A stretch of DNA of 64,000 nucleotides from Linepithema humile (Eukaryota; Arthropoda; Insecta; Hymenoptera; Formicidae): contig NC_090128.1 in the NCBI RefSeq assembly GCF_040581485.1, positions 7,564,001 to 7,628,000 of the forward strand, written 5' to 3'. Below the pieces are notes generated by a model that saw only the letters and a list, made by a program, of their open reading frames with translations, searched no databases and was not told where the DNA came from. This document shows, in pieces, positions 1 to 23,900 of this stretch. Position 1 is the first letter of the stretch, and every line of letters starts with the position of its first letter. The position numbers and the translations under genes are program-made.

Positions 1-314
1 TTGCAAAATCGCTTATCAGTTTTTAAAGGTTAAACTGAATGTTGGACCAAAGAAATGTAACTTCAGAAAAATTAAACCATCAAGGCTTTCTAAAATTACA
101 AACTTACCGTTGTGAAATTTCCATTGAAATTACTCCGTGTAATTAACGCAGCAATAATTCCAGAATTAACAGCGTTTCTTCGATGTCTATCATCCACTTC
201 AAATGAAAATTTTTCCGGTGGACATTTCTATAGTCGCGCGCGTCAAATACACCAATCAGGTTGCTCCTTACGGCGCGGAATCCCATAGAAATGCTATGGG
301 AGATTGCCCTCTAG

Positions 315-1370
315 CTGTCACTCTGGGTATCACGGTCGAAGGACTGGGGAACGGTTGGCCAACGGCCGTAATCGCGTGACATTGTTGTTCGATCTGTCTC
401 GGAGGAGGCTCCAGGATCGCGAGTTAGACAGCAAGACGCCGGACGAAATCGTGACAAAGATGCGACCGGACTCGCGCAGCGTGTCGTTCACCTTCCACCG
501 GGAGGTGCTGGCCGTGCGAAATTCGCCGGAGATGGTGCGAAGTTCGCGTAATCTGCGCCAGCGTCTGCAGGATCGATTTGACAAAGAACGAGGATCGTCG
601 ACCGGCGCGAAGGAGAAACCTCCGAAGATCAAGGAGTCCACTGACCGAGCTTGGAACAACATCAGCCTCGGCAACGTATCGGCGGATTCAAGACGAGCAC
701 TGCGTAGCGGCGCCGAGAAACTGTCCAGGACGATATCCTCTGTGCGCACCACCTTCGGCACAATATCTCAGGTAAAAATTATGCAAATTTAAATGAACCT
801 TTATAAGCTTAAAAAAATCTATTCTATTTTTTTAGTCTGTGTTACGATTCGATTAAGATCAAAGAGACTTGACAATTTTATCACAAATCAACAGGGAGAA
901 CCCTTAATTGATTATTTATTTAGAAATTTTCCTTACTTTTGCTGTAAGCAAAGGCATGTCTGTAAATATATAAATCAAAGATATGTCAGAAATATCATAT
1001 AAATGTTAATGATAAATGTAGAAACTCTAATAATAATGAAATCGAGCAATATTGACATTTAAACATGAAAATCCTTTCTTTTGAATAGAAATTCAAAAAT
1101 TCTACGCGCAGACGTCAGAGACTTGAGGAGCAGCAATCACCTTGCAACATGCAGACACCTCAAACACGATCCCGCCAGCTGTTAGGTCGCACACCGACAA
1201 AACTGTACAGTCCTTTTGGCATCGAGTCTCCAAGGCACGCCTGGAATAGGGATAAGGAAAACGACGCCAGTACGCCGGTACGCGCCTCATCACCGGAATG
1301 CAGCACACGTTATATACACTGCAGACCGTTTCGCTTCACAAGGGTGAAAGGATTCTCCATGCTGAGATAA
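315..1370 (+). CDS. C-terminal part of an unrecognised KEN-box protein (last two exons)
   Basis: Two exons join cleanly: about 315-771 (donor gtaaaa at 772) and 1089-1370 (acceptor ttgaatag, stop taa at 1368-1370), both phase 0. The joined product is about 245 residues, basic, Arg/Ser-rich, with no recognisable catalytic domain. Just before the junction it reads ISSVRTTFGTISQ and continues as KFKNSTRRRQRLEE, so the join falls in a coherent basic segment. The last exon carries a KEN tripeptide (codons 1254-1262) followed by TP and SP sites, as in substrates of the APC/C ubiquitin ligase, so a cell-cycle role is possible but inferred. The left border is uncertain: the frame has a stop at 286-288, and the acceptor ending at 314 is my choice. 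The rest of the gene lies to the left of the window. I considered the tail of the RhoGEF Ect2/Pebble and could not support it. Confidence 0.55.
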
Positions 1371-4300
1371 AAGAGAAGGTGTCTCCAAAGGGATTCTAAA
1401 AATTATATTCCATGTCGATCTCTCTTTACTTCCTAGTAAACGCAGTCAGGATTGCGTGCCTTGTGCAACGACATTTATATCGAATATAATTTATTTTACG
1501 TTGAATCGTGAGGGACTTGCTGTGAACGACCTAGCGAGGTTGAAATGATTTTTTATACAAGTAGCATTTTATAGGTATGCTAGCGTACCTACCATGATAT
1601 TCATTCCATCGCTTCCTTTGCATACTTATATCGTAAACTATTTCTACTTTTTTATACGTATTTATATCTACATACGCGCAATAATATACGTGAGATATGG
1701 CAGGGTTAATGCTTGTATTTACCGTACATTGAGATGTCGGAAATCAAAATGAGAATCACAAAATTGTTCACATAAAGTATCAAAAAGATATTGATTTAAA
1801 GATTGTTCTTTTCTGTTCGGTGTACAAAGAACAAATTCTTGAACAATTATTTATAATACACGAAAAAGTATTTAAAATTTAATATATCACATAAGCTAAG
1901 AATACTTGGCAATTTATGTTGTAACTCGTTGGAACGGATAGATTTGTGAATGTAGCCCCTTTTTTGGTACAAAATGACGTACAATTTGATTAATGTTAGA
2001 TGTTTCGGCTATCTTATATTTCATTTATTTATTTTTATCTTTTCTGACGAGATTGTAAAATATTTTTGGTTCAAATGTTATTAATATATATACACTAATT
2101 TGTATATAATTTTTCAAAAAAGATTGTATTCTAATGAAGATAAGGCAGCTATATGGCCTCGACAGCCCTGCTTGCAAGCTACCACATATCTAATCCTAAT
2201 TTACAGGCGCAAAATAAAATTTTTATTGAAAATTTATATCAGTTGTGTAAAACATTTATTAAACAATCCGGGTTCTTTTATCGTTAGATAGCCCCTGAAT
2301 TATCCCAACCTTTATGACATGATGGCGACCGATTACGATGCGTAACGTGTAGAACAGAACGAGCGTTAGCTGCATTTCGGCGATCCGTTACGCGGTATCG
2401 GTGTATCACTCGACAATCACGAGAATACGAGAAATCGCGAGTGCGGAATATTGTTCGCGTCGAAATCTATGTCTACTCTCGGTCAACTAAACTTTGTTCA
2501 AGTGTTTTATAAAACAGCGAAAAATAATCTAATTAATCGCGTTTGATTCACCGCATCTTTGCGCAATTTTGATTCTGGTCGCGATTTTCAGGTTAGAATC
2601 GCGCAACGGTGTAACCATTGAATATACATTATATATTTGCAATTATAGCAAATTTTGAACTGAAATATTCAGTTTACCTCGATTAGCATCAACCAGCTAC
2701 ATAATTATCATATTTCGTTGCAACAAAATTCTTCGTAGTCTCGAGTTGGTGAACGCGCGCTATAAGTGTGAGTGTATATAAGTATTGTCTGTGTCGAACG
2801 CTTGCAATCGTTGGAAATCATTGTGCTGCAGTGGCGGTTGAGAAGCGACGTGAAGAACCCGGTATCGCTTTCGGCAACTGTCGACGATATTATTATTATT
2901 ATGTATTACAACAGCCTAAAACGCTTAAATGCACCCGGATTTGAAATACGGAGCAGTACGTGAACTTTCAAGGGCGGTAAGTTGAATCGCGAGAGCGAAT
3001 TACATTTCTTTTACATCCTGCATAATTTGCTTCAGAGCAATGACGCGCTTATTTTCGCGCTTCTTTTTACATTAGTATCATATTTTTCCACATTATCGCT
3101 GCGTTTCAAAATTAACTGCCAGTATACAATATACGTGACGTAAACTATAGATTTCCAGGTCTGGTGAATTTCAGAGTGGATTTCGAAACACAGCCTATAT
3201 ATAGGGTTATATTAACTTATTTTTGTATCATGTTAGTATCTCCGCGTTAATTCACTTTTTCTTATATTGGCATTAATGTTACGAAGTATATGTTTAAAAT
3301 ATTTTTTAATCGCAAAGTTGTAACACCTGTCTCGTATCATATCTCTAGATTAATGTACAATTGCGATCGCCACGCAGAGAAAATGAAAGAGAGAGAGAGA
3401 GAAAATTTATAATTTTTTACATATTTATTTTTACGTAAATTATGCATTCAAATATGAAATTGATTTATAGCATTGTGACACGTGCCGCGCCAATGACCGC
3501 ATAAAAGATGTGTCTACTACAAACAATACATTGGCGTCACACAGAGCAGCTCTTTATATTGGGTTGTTTATTTTGCTTTATTTTCATACCCGACCATTAA
3601 CGCTATATACAGCCGTCCAGTTCCGGGTTTCTGTCCCCACGCGCGATGGCTACACATATATATAGTATTATTTCGAGCCGGGAGTTTGAACAGCCGCGTG
3701 TAAAACTGGCGAAATGTCAGAATCTAATCTTTTGTTCCGCAATCAGTCGCGAGCGCAATTTTATCGCCTACGTGAATCATTGTATGAGCAGAACGTGTTG
3801 TTAAGACGCGAGTGGTCTTGCTGTAGTCATTTACATTTTCTGATTATGTGGTATTCCGCGTCATGAAGCTGCCGACACACAAAACGGAATGAATAACAAG
3901 ATAAAGATAATTGCAAGAATTTTGTCGCAGTAATAATTCCATGTAAAAGCATGTATCGTAGAATTATTCTATTTGAACTCCAAAAATTTCTGTTAGCCGC
4001 TTAGAGAGTTTTGCGGAACATTGATTATAAAAATGCATGATTGCTAGGCGATTATTTTTTTTATATATATCATTAGGTCATTGTTTTCATCGGAGATTAG
4101 GGCGTGTTCTAGTTTTGGAGGGGCGCGAGAATGGCAACATTGATAGCAGGATGCGCAATGCAGCGCAATGCAGTGTCTTCTAATGCGTTTCTTTAATCCT
4201 GGGCGAATGCATTGCCAACTGGCAAAAATAATTCCGCGAACAAGTGTGCCATGCATAATTACATAGTATGATAATTATATATTATGTATTATGAAAAAAG

Positions 4301-6130
4301 AAAAGGTTAAATTACACAAAGTGCAATTCAGAAATTGCTTAATCATGAAGAAGATAATGGTATGTTAAGTTGCGTGACTCCGCACTGTTAAAAAAAATGA
4401 GTAATCGTAATTTTGAATAACTACTAACCTAGCTTTGTTTTATTTTGTAGAAAATGTTATGCGAGAGATATAGAAAATACTCTTTATTTTTTACGGCAAG
4501 CCATGAAAAATATATGTTTTTTGATATCAGAAATGACACGGCGACGCATCGATGAATGGATTACGCGATTTATTCGCCGCGATAAAGTCACTCGCTTGAA
4601 CATCGTTGTCGATAGAGGCGGCTGATAGCAGACCTGTTAAAACGCGAGCGTGTAAAACGACCTTGTGGCTTGAAACAAAATACGCAAGACGCAAGAAACG
4701 ACTATCGCGTATGTGAGACACGGAAAACGGCCTTCCGTTTCGCCTTCGTGTGATCTGTTCGTGACGAAAGTCGCACATTTTCCTCGCATTTCTTTCACCG
4801 CCGAGACCTCACCATACGATCGACGTTACGGACGAACTTGCGATGTTCGCTATCCCTTCCTGGGAGGCTGCTTTGAGGTACACATTTTCAATAGTTTTTT
4901 TTTTTAAAGCGGGGAAGACAATTTAGAGCAAAATTGAACAGCGAGGTAAATGTAAAAAATTTTTATTTATAAAATTACAATATAAAAGGAGTTAAACTTT
5001 AGAAGTTTAATCTCTTCGTGAGAGACTTCCTTTTTATACGATATTTAATGCAAAATTGAAGTGAAACGAATTCAGTAATATTTGAAAAGGAAAATAAACA
5101 ACTAAATGTATTAAAAGCCATTATATAATGTTGCAATTTTTAAAACCAATTTTTAACTTAAATAGAAACATTGAGTTTGAAAAGAAAAATTCTAGATTAA
5201 TATTATATTCAAAATTATAATAGTTCCACTTCAGTTTTGTTTATTACGTGCAATTTATAGCTTATGAAAAACCGAATTTGCTGAAAGATGTTTCGTAATA
5301 ATCTCACGCATTTTAAAGCAAAATAGCACACTTATTTCTGACAATCGTTTATTTCCCGACATATGACAAGGATACGCAGACTGTGTTCTTGGCTCAGATT
5401 TTGTATGAAACGCCCGAGTGAGGCACGTGCGAGCGATTAAAGGTTTTATCTCGATTTATATCTACTTGCAATCCATACATCGTGTTTCCATGTTTTACCA
5501 CCTTTAATTTCGCTATTTATACAGCGATCGATCCTTTTTGTCCGAGAACTTGCATGAACACATGCGATGGTACACGAGAAACTTCACAGTGTCGCGTGTT
5601 TTGCAATTTTCTTGCAGAAAAATAGGTCATATTTTGTTGAAGAAATATTGATAGTGTCCTCGTAAAACTAATGCACGCGGAACGAACCGTTCCAGCGATG
5701 ATATACATGTTTAAAGGTCGACCCAATTTGTGAATTGTCCGGGGACGTAATAATAAATTGGCAGACGATTCAGAAATCGGGAAAACACGCGCCAGAATTT
5801 TCAACATCGGGATACTCTCGATTATATTTCCTCATTGAAGTGTAGCAATTTTATTTTCTAACTAAAATTATTTCCCTCTTAAAAATGATTTGGGGGATAC
5901 GTTATTAGAAAATCAGAAAACGCATTGATATGCACAGATTCATGTATCTGTGCATAAATATTCAGATACAAAGGTTAAAAAGTGTATTATGTTAATATTA
6001 TGAAAAAGCGGAAGATCTAAATGTGTATATTTCGCATAAATGTGCAAAAATTCTAATCTGTTAAGGAACTAATCTAGAAGTCGTGCCGTCATATGATCTA
6101 ACACAGGCGGGGATAAAGCAAGCTCGCCTG
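1371..6130. other. Intergenic region, no gene seen
   Basis: About 4.8 kb of AT-rich DNA between the KEN-box gene and the Sxl promoter region. Frames are short and show no family resemblance. The first few hundred bases probably hold the 3' UTR of the upstream gene. Short GC-richer patches near 2310-2480, 2700-2990 and 4530-4870 could be regulatory, but nothing identifies them. A small perfect hairpin (arms tgcacagat / atctgtgca) lies at about 5931-5954. Confidence 0.6.
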
Positions 6131-8131
6131 TCATGAAACTTGGACGCGCGGTTCAAAGTAATCGATGCCTCTCGCTTAATCGATCGCTCGTACTTTCCGC
6201 AACATCAGGCGTTCCTTCGTTTAACACAATGCAGCGTGCAGGCGTTTCTCAAACGGCCGGTGAAAAACAGAAAGAGTTGGCAGAAGATGAGCTCGCTCTC
6301 TCCGTCCTGAACGCGTGAGCGCGGTAGGATTTAGGCGGGACCTCGCGCTACACCGCGTCGCGCACGCGGCACAGCAGCTGCGGCGACGGCCACCGCAGAA
6401 TCCGGTTTCGTGTCGAGGTAGTGGGGCAGAGTGCCGCGAGAGGGTGCCGCGCGAGGCAGGTCAGGGCTGGGGCTCAGTCAGTGTGTTTGCGTGCAGCGTG
6501 TTGGTTGTACGGTGTGCTGGCTGCATCCTCCCTCTTTCCTTCTCTCGTGCACTGTCGCTGTCGCTCCCGCACGCGTCGCATCGCCGCACAACTTCTCTTT
6601 CCCTCCCTTTCTCTCTTCCCTCCGTCCATCCTTCCCGCGCACTGCCGCGTTCGTCGAGGAAGTCGCACAGTTCCGCCGAATCGAACGAGTTACGAGGGAG
6701 AGAGAAAGGAGAGGGACCCCGGTGTCTGAGGAGAGTTCTCGTACTCGCAACGAATCCGCGCGGCGCGACGCGGCGCAGCGATTACCGTGGGTGTTCGCTG
6801 GTAACGCGCGGCGGACGGGATGCGAATGCTGACAGTACACGCGCTTACATAATTACCCGTCGTCGGTTGTGTGCATTAGCAGCGCGTGACGCGACGCGCG
6901 GGAGAGAGCGAGTGCGTTCCACGGACCGTGGTTTCGTTTACGCCGCGTGCGCTCGTCGACTCCAGTCTGCCTACTCTGTATTCTCTGGTGCGTATTCGAA
7001 GCAAAAGGTACATATATACACATATACACGCATACGCAGCCCCTCCTCTCCTCTACATCGCTCTGCGTCCTACTTCCTCTATTCAGCGCGCTCTTTCTTG
7101 CTTCCTCCCACCGTACGCTATATATCTGTCTCTCTCTCTCTCTTTCTTTCTCTCTCTCTCTCTCTCTCTCTCGCTCTTTACGCCGCTCTCCCTCCACACT
7201 CTGACAGCTTGGTCGATTCAAGAATCTACCGGGCCACTCGCGCGCTTTCCCGGGCCTCCTCAAAATAAGGCCAAAAGGTTACGTTCCTCGCGAACTTCGA
7301 AAATTCCACCCCATATCTGCCGTTCCCCTTCTGTTCGTCCGCTTATTTTGTTTTTATTGTTCTCTCTCTCTCTCTCTCCGCTTTTGTTGACGACGACAAC
7401 GAAAGACGGACGTTGCTCGCGGCGTCGTTCAAACGCGACACGGCGACGACTATCATATTCGAGAGTTTGCGCTTTGTAAACATCGGCGAGTACGCGGAAA
7501 AAATTTTTTCCCCCCGCTCGCTCGCGCGTTTCAGTTTCGCGAGTGAATGAACGGGCGCGCAACGCCGTTCCTCGCGTCGACACGACGCGACATCGACGTA
7601 TGAATTCACACGACAGCGCTCAATGAAATTCGATATCGCATAACGCTCAGTGTCATTGCACGGCGGTCGAGTGTTCACAACACGGTGTGCTCTCGAAACG
7701 TCACGAATGTTAACCGAACTCCACCCTTCGCAAGCCTCGCCGATGCATTCGACGAAACGGCTTTTCTAAATGTACGCGAAAAATTAAATATTGAATTTCT
7801 CTCTCATTAGAATAATCAAGATGTGTTCAGTATGAAACATTTTTAATATGCGTGAAATATGGAAAATTGGACGATCAAGTGTTTGATGTCGAAGTACATC
7901 GTTATGCGAATGATTAAATTGGGGCACATTAATCCCTTGAGGTTTCCGACACGACGTTTTTACCATTTGCCAATTCTATAAATTTGCGAAATTTAATTTG
8001 CGATTGTAGTAGAGAATTTTTGCAGTATACGTTATTTAATTGCGCCCATTTTTGTCTGTTTTTGATTTTCGCCCGCTCTCTAGTTCTGTTTTGTCCTTAC
8101 TTGCCTTTGTTTGTTTGTTTCTCACACACAG
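6131..8131 (+). promoter_or_regulatory. CpG-rich, CT-repeat-rich promoter and 5' leader region of Sxl
   Basis: From about 6120 to 7760 the composition changes abruptly to CpG-rich sequence with long pyrimidine tracts, including (CT)n at about 7128-7173 and 7362-7380. Such tracts are typical of GAGA-type promoter architecture in insects. The region sits just upstream of the first recognisable Sxl coding exon on the same strand. A good acceptor (tttctcacacacag) ends at about 8131, so one or more non-coding leader exons probably lie here and splice to that point. Several overlapping Arg/Ser/Leu-rich open frames on both strands come from the low-complexity composition. The exact transcription start and leader exons cannot be fixed without cap or RNA data. 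Confidence 0.5.
7128..7173 (+). repeat. (CT)n microsatellite
   Basis: An almost pure TC/CT run of about 45 bases with two TTTC interruptions, inside the CpG-rich Sxl upstream region. A shorter CT run lies at about 7362-7380. Both could bind GAGA-like factors in the reverse sense. Confidence 0.9.
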
Positions 8132-8205
8132 GTCTGGCATCAATACATATATTGCACATTTATTTTCTATTTATTTTGAGACTGCTTAGAGAGAGAAAGA
8201 CAGAG

Positions 8206-18661
<10,456 letters not shown>

Positions 18662-19599
18662 CCGTCGCGATGGCGCCACAGCGGCAACGACGACGGCGAC
18701 AATGGTTCGGTTACGAGCACTGTCATTACGTCGGTCGCTGGCTGAGGCCCTTTTCTCTTCTCGTTCCGTTCGGGACTGTTCAGATTGTCATTTGGAGCGT
18801 GTCGAGGGCTGAGAATAGGTCGGGTGAAGACAATGGAATCGGATACCTGCAGAGTGCGCGAAAAAGTATTTAGCTCGGTCGGTGGGCGCCAATAAGAATT
18901 TTCTCAATTGTGAAGGAATAGAATATTTGACAAGTTCTGTTATTCAACGACGCATGTTGTCGTTGTTTTAAAGATTAGTAAAAGAATGTGCATTTTATTA
19001 GTGTTAGTGTTGACATTAAGATCGATTGATTATTTTTTTCACGAATTATTTTTGTATTTTCGAGATCGACGGGGGAAAATTGTTGTATAGTTCTGTCTTT
19101 GATTTTAAACTGCAATACTGTACGCTCTTAATTTATTCACTTTTAGTATACTATTATAAAAATTTTTAATGATGGCCGTAGTAACTTATGATTTATTTAA
19201 ACTTACAATGATGGTTCGCAGCTACTGCTGCCTTAATTTTTGGTATAAAATTTTCTCGCATCGCGCATACGTATGCACGCGTCGTATGTGAAGATAAGCA
19301 GATATGCGATTTCAACTGTCTACCCGATTTTTACTTCTCTTCTTCTACCTCGTGCGATCGTGAAGCTCAACAGGAAGTAAAAATCTGCACGTTGTTGCTT
19401 TTTACGATTATGTATCTAAAACTGTTTATGTAAAATTATTTGTCAGAACTTTCAATTATTGTGATATTACTTTTATTTTGTTTGACAGTATCGAAATATT
19501 GTTAATGATTGAAATTTAATATATCAAATATTGTTATAATTTTGACATATAGAAGGGAAATTTGGCATTATAAGGGCAATTTGACATTCTAAGGGAAAT

Positions 19600-19638
19600 T
19601 TATATTGTATCACTATAATTTATATTGTATCACTATAA
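19600..19638 (+). repeat. Two tandem copies of a 20-bp unit
   Basis: The unit ttatattgtatcactataa occurs twice in direct succession, ending just before a GC-richer segment (gagccggacatcgc). Confidence 0.85.
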
Positions 19639-20712
19639 TGAGCCGGACATCGCTCTAGCTTTACGATCGCTCGATCGCTCGAACGTTCATGGACTAGGTC
19701 GTTCCAATTCGTCAATGTGCGGCTTATATTATTATGCAATAAGATAAGCGTCAAATAACGGTGTTCCCGACGAGCTCATCCCTCGTGTTTCGACGGTTCT
19801 GAGGGGGATGAGACAATTCCGGGGCGACTGCGTTGTATAAGAGAGCTAAAAGTTCTACGTGTTGTTGTAGATTTCATTTTTTTAAATGGTTCTAACTTGA
19901 AACTTTACGAGACGTTTAATCATAAGACAGTTTTATCGCAACTCGGGAAGTCTTGGGACGGGGAGATACTATGACGTTTCCCGTTCGACGCGGCGCTGGA
20001 TATCGGTGGCAATTCTGTGGCGAACAAAAATTTGTACATTTGTGAAATATGTTCTTTTTTTCTGTTTAACAACTAGGACCTCGCCTATTTCGTGGCGAGA
20101 AGGAAGTTCTTTCAGGAAAATCCAATACCTGCAGCAAATGAATTAATAATATTTTTAGTTAAATATCTACGAAGGCTTGTCATAAGATTGAACGTTTAAG
20201 CGTAAAAAAATTTCAAGATACACGCTATCTTAAGTAATATTTATAATAATATTGAATACAATATAATTAAGCATTATTTATTTAACATAGAATCGGTAAA
20301 AGTAGAATTTTATTAAGTGAAATATACTTCCATTCGCCCACATCACATTTATTTTAAAAGTGTCAGAAATTTATGTAGTTAACGATTTTTTAAATCGTAA
20401 TTCTTTTATTTTACTAAATTTTACTAAATTACTAGTTACTAAAATTTCTTTTAGATTCTCACATTCGTCTCGCTCACGTACATAACATTTAGGTATTGGA
20501 TCTTCTCAATGGGCATGACGATCTACGATCGAATTCGAAATCGCTTCAGTCCGACGGGAGCCCGAGATTACGCAATTCGCGTATGTTGTTAATTTAGATT
20601 TACGCGAGTTGTGTGTGTAAGCACGTGTGTAAGCTCGCTTAGAGAGAGAACAGGGAATGAATGTAATTTATTTTAATATTTGAGAGCAGTATTAGAGATC
20701 GCGATCTTTGGC

Positions 20713-20912
20713 AAATCCTTCTAGTAAATCCTTCTAGTAAATCCTTTTTCTAGCTGTGGCTAACAAACGTTATTTAAATGTATTTAATTTTATTCAATAT
20801 ATTAGTGGCATTTTTAAAAAGCAAGAGAGTGAGAAAAAAAATATTTTAAAATATTTATGTAAAGTCGTCAAACAATGATCAAACAATTGTCAAACAATGG
20901 TCAAACAATTCC
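20713..20912 (+). repeat. Two short tandem repeats downstream of Sxl
   Basis: At about 20713-20752 the unit aaatccttctagt is repeated about three times. At about 20868-20912 the unit gtcaaacaat, with small changes, is repeated four times. The segment between them is AT-rich. Confidence 0.8.
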
Positions 20913-23900
20913 GAATAAATATCATTAGCAACTGTATTTATCTTTCGTTAATTGATCGTTTAGTGTGCATCAGTTTTTATTAAGAATAGTATTTATATAT
21001 TATTAAGTGTGAGGTATACATTTCTCTTTTGGCCTGTTATCAAAATTCTGGTATGTGTCACGTGTACTTAAGGTCTGTCGCGATTAGTGTTAGAAAATTA
21101 GCACCGGTGAATCTCGTGAGAGCGTTCGATTTCTTATGATTATTAAACAACCATCGTTATCCCTCGCCGCCAGTGGTGTACATAGACGTGTAGGGAGACT
21201 CGACACCGTCACGACACCTTATAGACGAGATGAGACTGACTTTTTATAGGGGACAAATTTTAAGCGAGTACGTTGGAGCCGCGCGTGACGTATATTTAGC
21301 TAAAAAGGAAACAATAACTCGAGCTGTACTTGCGAGCTGACAGCGCAAACTGTCTATGAAAATCTGTGATTTGTACAAAGGAGAATAAACGAGAGGTCGG
21401 TGATCAATCACATTTTAGAAAGACAAAGGGAAAGGAAAACGTCATATTTTACATTATACCTAAGTGCAACGATTAAAGCAATTTTCAAGAAAGATACAAG
21501 TAGAACCAGTCGCTCTACTGATAAAACATTAACGTCACATTTTGCAAAATCTTAACTTGACATCTATTTATTTATAAAAAAAAAAAAAAACAGAATCTGT
21601 TGCTTCTATGTTAGATATTATTTAGTAACATTCTAAAAGTTACCTGAATGTAATTACTATTATTGCAATAATTATTATATTACTATTATTATTACACTAC
21701 TATCATCATCGTCATTACAGTTAAGCAGTGTATAACTAGACAAATCGATCTGCAGGCCAAGTAACATAATTTATTTATCGCATTAATATAACTATCATTC
21801 TGCAGGAGAAGTATGTGTATGTGCAAATTGCCGAAATTTATTTATGTAATCATTGACGAGAACGTTATGCATTAACGTTTAAATATCGAAGTAGCGAAAC
21901 GTGCTTGATTTGCAGAGAATCGACTACAAAATTTGTAACGTAAATAATGTGCAAATGATGACACACGATGAACGACATTCGTTGCAGAATTGGGACAACA
22001 CGTACATTACCGCAATTTATAAATTTGTGCATAGAAGAAAAAAGAAACATTTAACGAGGATTGGAATAAATTTTAACAAGGAAACAGCAATTAACACTTC
22101 ACTATGTGCATTGTGATGTCGTCAATGGATGTGTACCAAAAGATTGAATAAAAAAATACTGTCCGCTGGGAAGAGGATTCTTTACAGCGAATATTTTATG
22201 AAACTTACGATGGAAATCTTATTTATTTGAAGGTAGAGTATCAACTCTGGATCGTATTTCAAAGACAGGATACAAAAGTGTCGAAAGGTTACTTGAAATT
22301 TATTTAATGAGAGTATTTTATTCATTTAATCTGAAATCAAATATATTACAAATTTTGATTTTATTCGTTCAACGAAAAAATAAGATGTGCCATGCTTTGC
22401 AAATAGAAAGTGGAGCAGGCGAAACAATTATCGAATCTGTTGATACTTTGAAGTATTAAAGTTTAAAAATGTTCTGCGAATAATTCAGATTTATTAGACC
22501 GCATTCTACGTGGTTCCATCGATGAATTCGATCAATCACAGTGTTGCCCTTCAAAAGGCAGCTCGCATTTAAATTAGCAAAGTGCCCTTTGACGAGCCGC
22601 AGCGTAATCGTTCGATAATATCTTCACTGCAAGACTGTATATTATAAAGATTCACTATACATAATTACGAATATTTGTGTTATAAAAATATTGATTAAAA
22701 CTGCTTGTAAAAAGATCTAAAACTTACTCTTATAAATTACTGCAAATTCTTACAAACAACAAACGCTCGTACAATATAACATTTTTTTTCAAGCAACAAA
22801 ATAGTTGACTTCGCATTTTCCATCCCATATTTTTAAAAATAATTGTACATTTTAGCGATCACAGATATTTTTAAGATTATCACACAGAATAATTGATTAA
22901 TGACTTAAAAATTACGTTCTAGCGTCTGTCTACTTTTTATCATGATTACTCGACACTTTAGGCAGAGCTTTATGCTCTTCACTGCCGCTTTGCGCGCTCC
23001 AATTAATATTACTCAAGACTTCACGAAGAGATTCACGGAGGGACGATACGAACGGCAGCAGGCACGTTTCTAGACTGATAATTTCCACGTTCATGCGACG
23101 AACTTTATAACAACAAGTACCATTCCACCCACAGGATGTTGCGGCCTAGAGATTAGCCAGCAAACTCATGAAAAGGAAACAGGAAGGGGCGGATAGACCG
23201 AGATATCACCTTCGTGAGTTTATCCTGAAAAGTGATTGTATTTTTTTCTTTACTATTTATAACAATGAATAATTAATGCGTATATCTTTTAAAATAACTC
23301 TGACGCCGATAATAAGAAAGTTTCCTTAAACATTTTAATAGCGATGAAAAAAAGTACTTCAACAGTCACAATTTTCACGTAAACAGACTCACGTCACGTA
23401 AACTTTCACATTTCATAATTCTGATTTATTTAGTCATTATTTAACACTCTGATATCAATTTAACAATATTATATTAATATATTTTTCTAAATACAATAGT
23501 GATAAAGAAAAATAGTTTAATGAATATTCACGGCCATAAAAGAATGCAGATTTTTGTGAATACTTAAACTGACATAATTTTGTTCTGTTTTTGAAGAAAT
23601 TTATAAGAAGAATTATAGTTTAAAAACTTGTCAAGTATATTCAGTACGCACGGACCGTTCATTAAATGTTGAAAAATAATTATTTATTTTAATTTATAAT
23701 TAAATAATTTTTTATTAACTTTGGAGGACCCCAACTTTCTCGCCGATCATTTTTCAACGTTAGTTAAACGGTTACAAGAAATTTGTTCGGTTCGTTAGCC
23801 ATTCTTTGATAATGTTTTTTTCGGACTGCCCTTTTCAACCGTCGATCCCTATTGAACCAACCGGAGTTCTCCCCAGGGAATATAGCGAGACATTTGTACA

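Noticed and set aside
315..771. Ect2/Pebble RhoGEF C-terminus for the left-edge gene
   Set aside because: Expected PH-domain and tail landmarks of that family are not present; similarity was limited to a basic Ser/Thr stretch.
6315..7268. Long open frame of 317 codons and several companions on both strands at 6.3-7.6 kb
   Set aside because: Products are Arg/Ser/Leu-rich low complexity and arise in all frames of a CpG- and CT-rich promoter region; no domain or splice context supports a protein.
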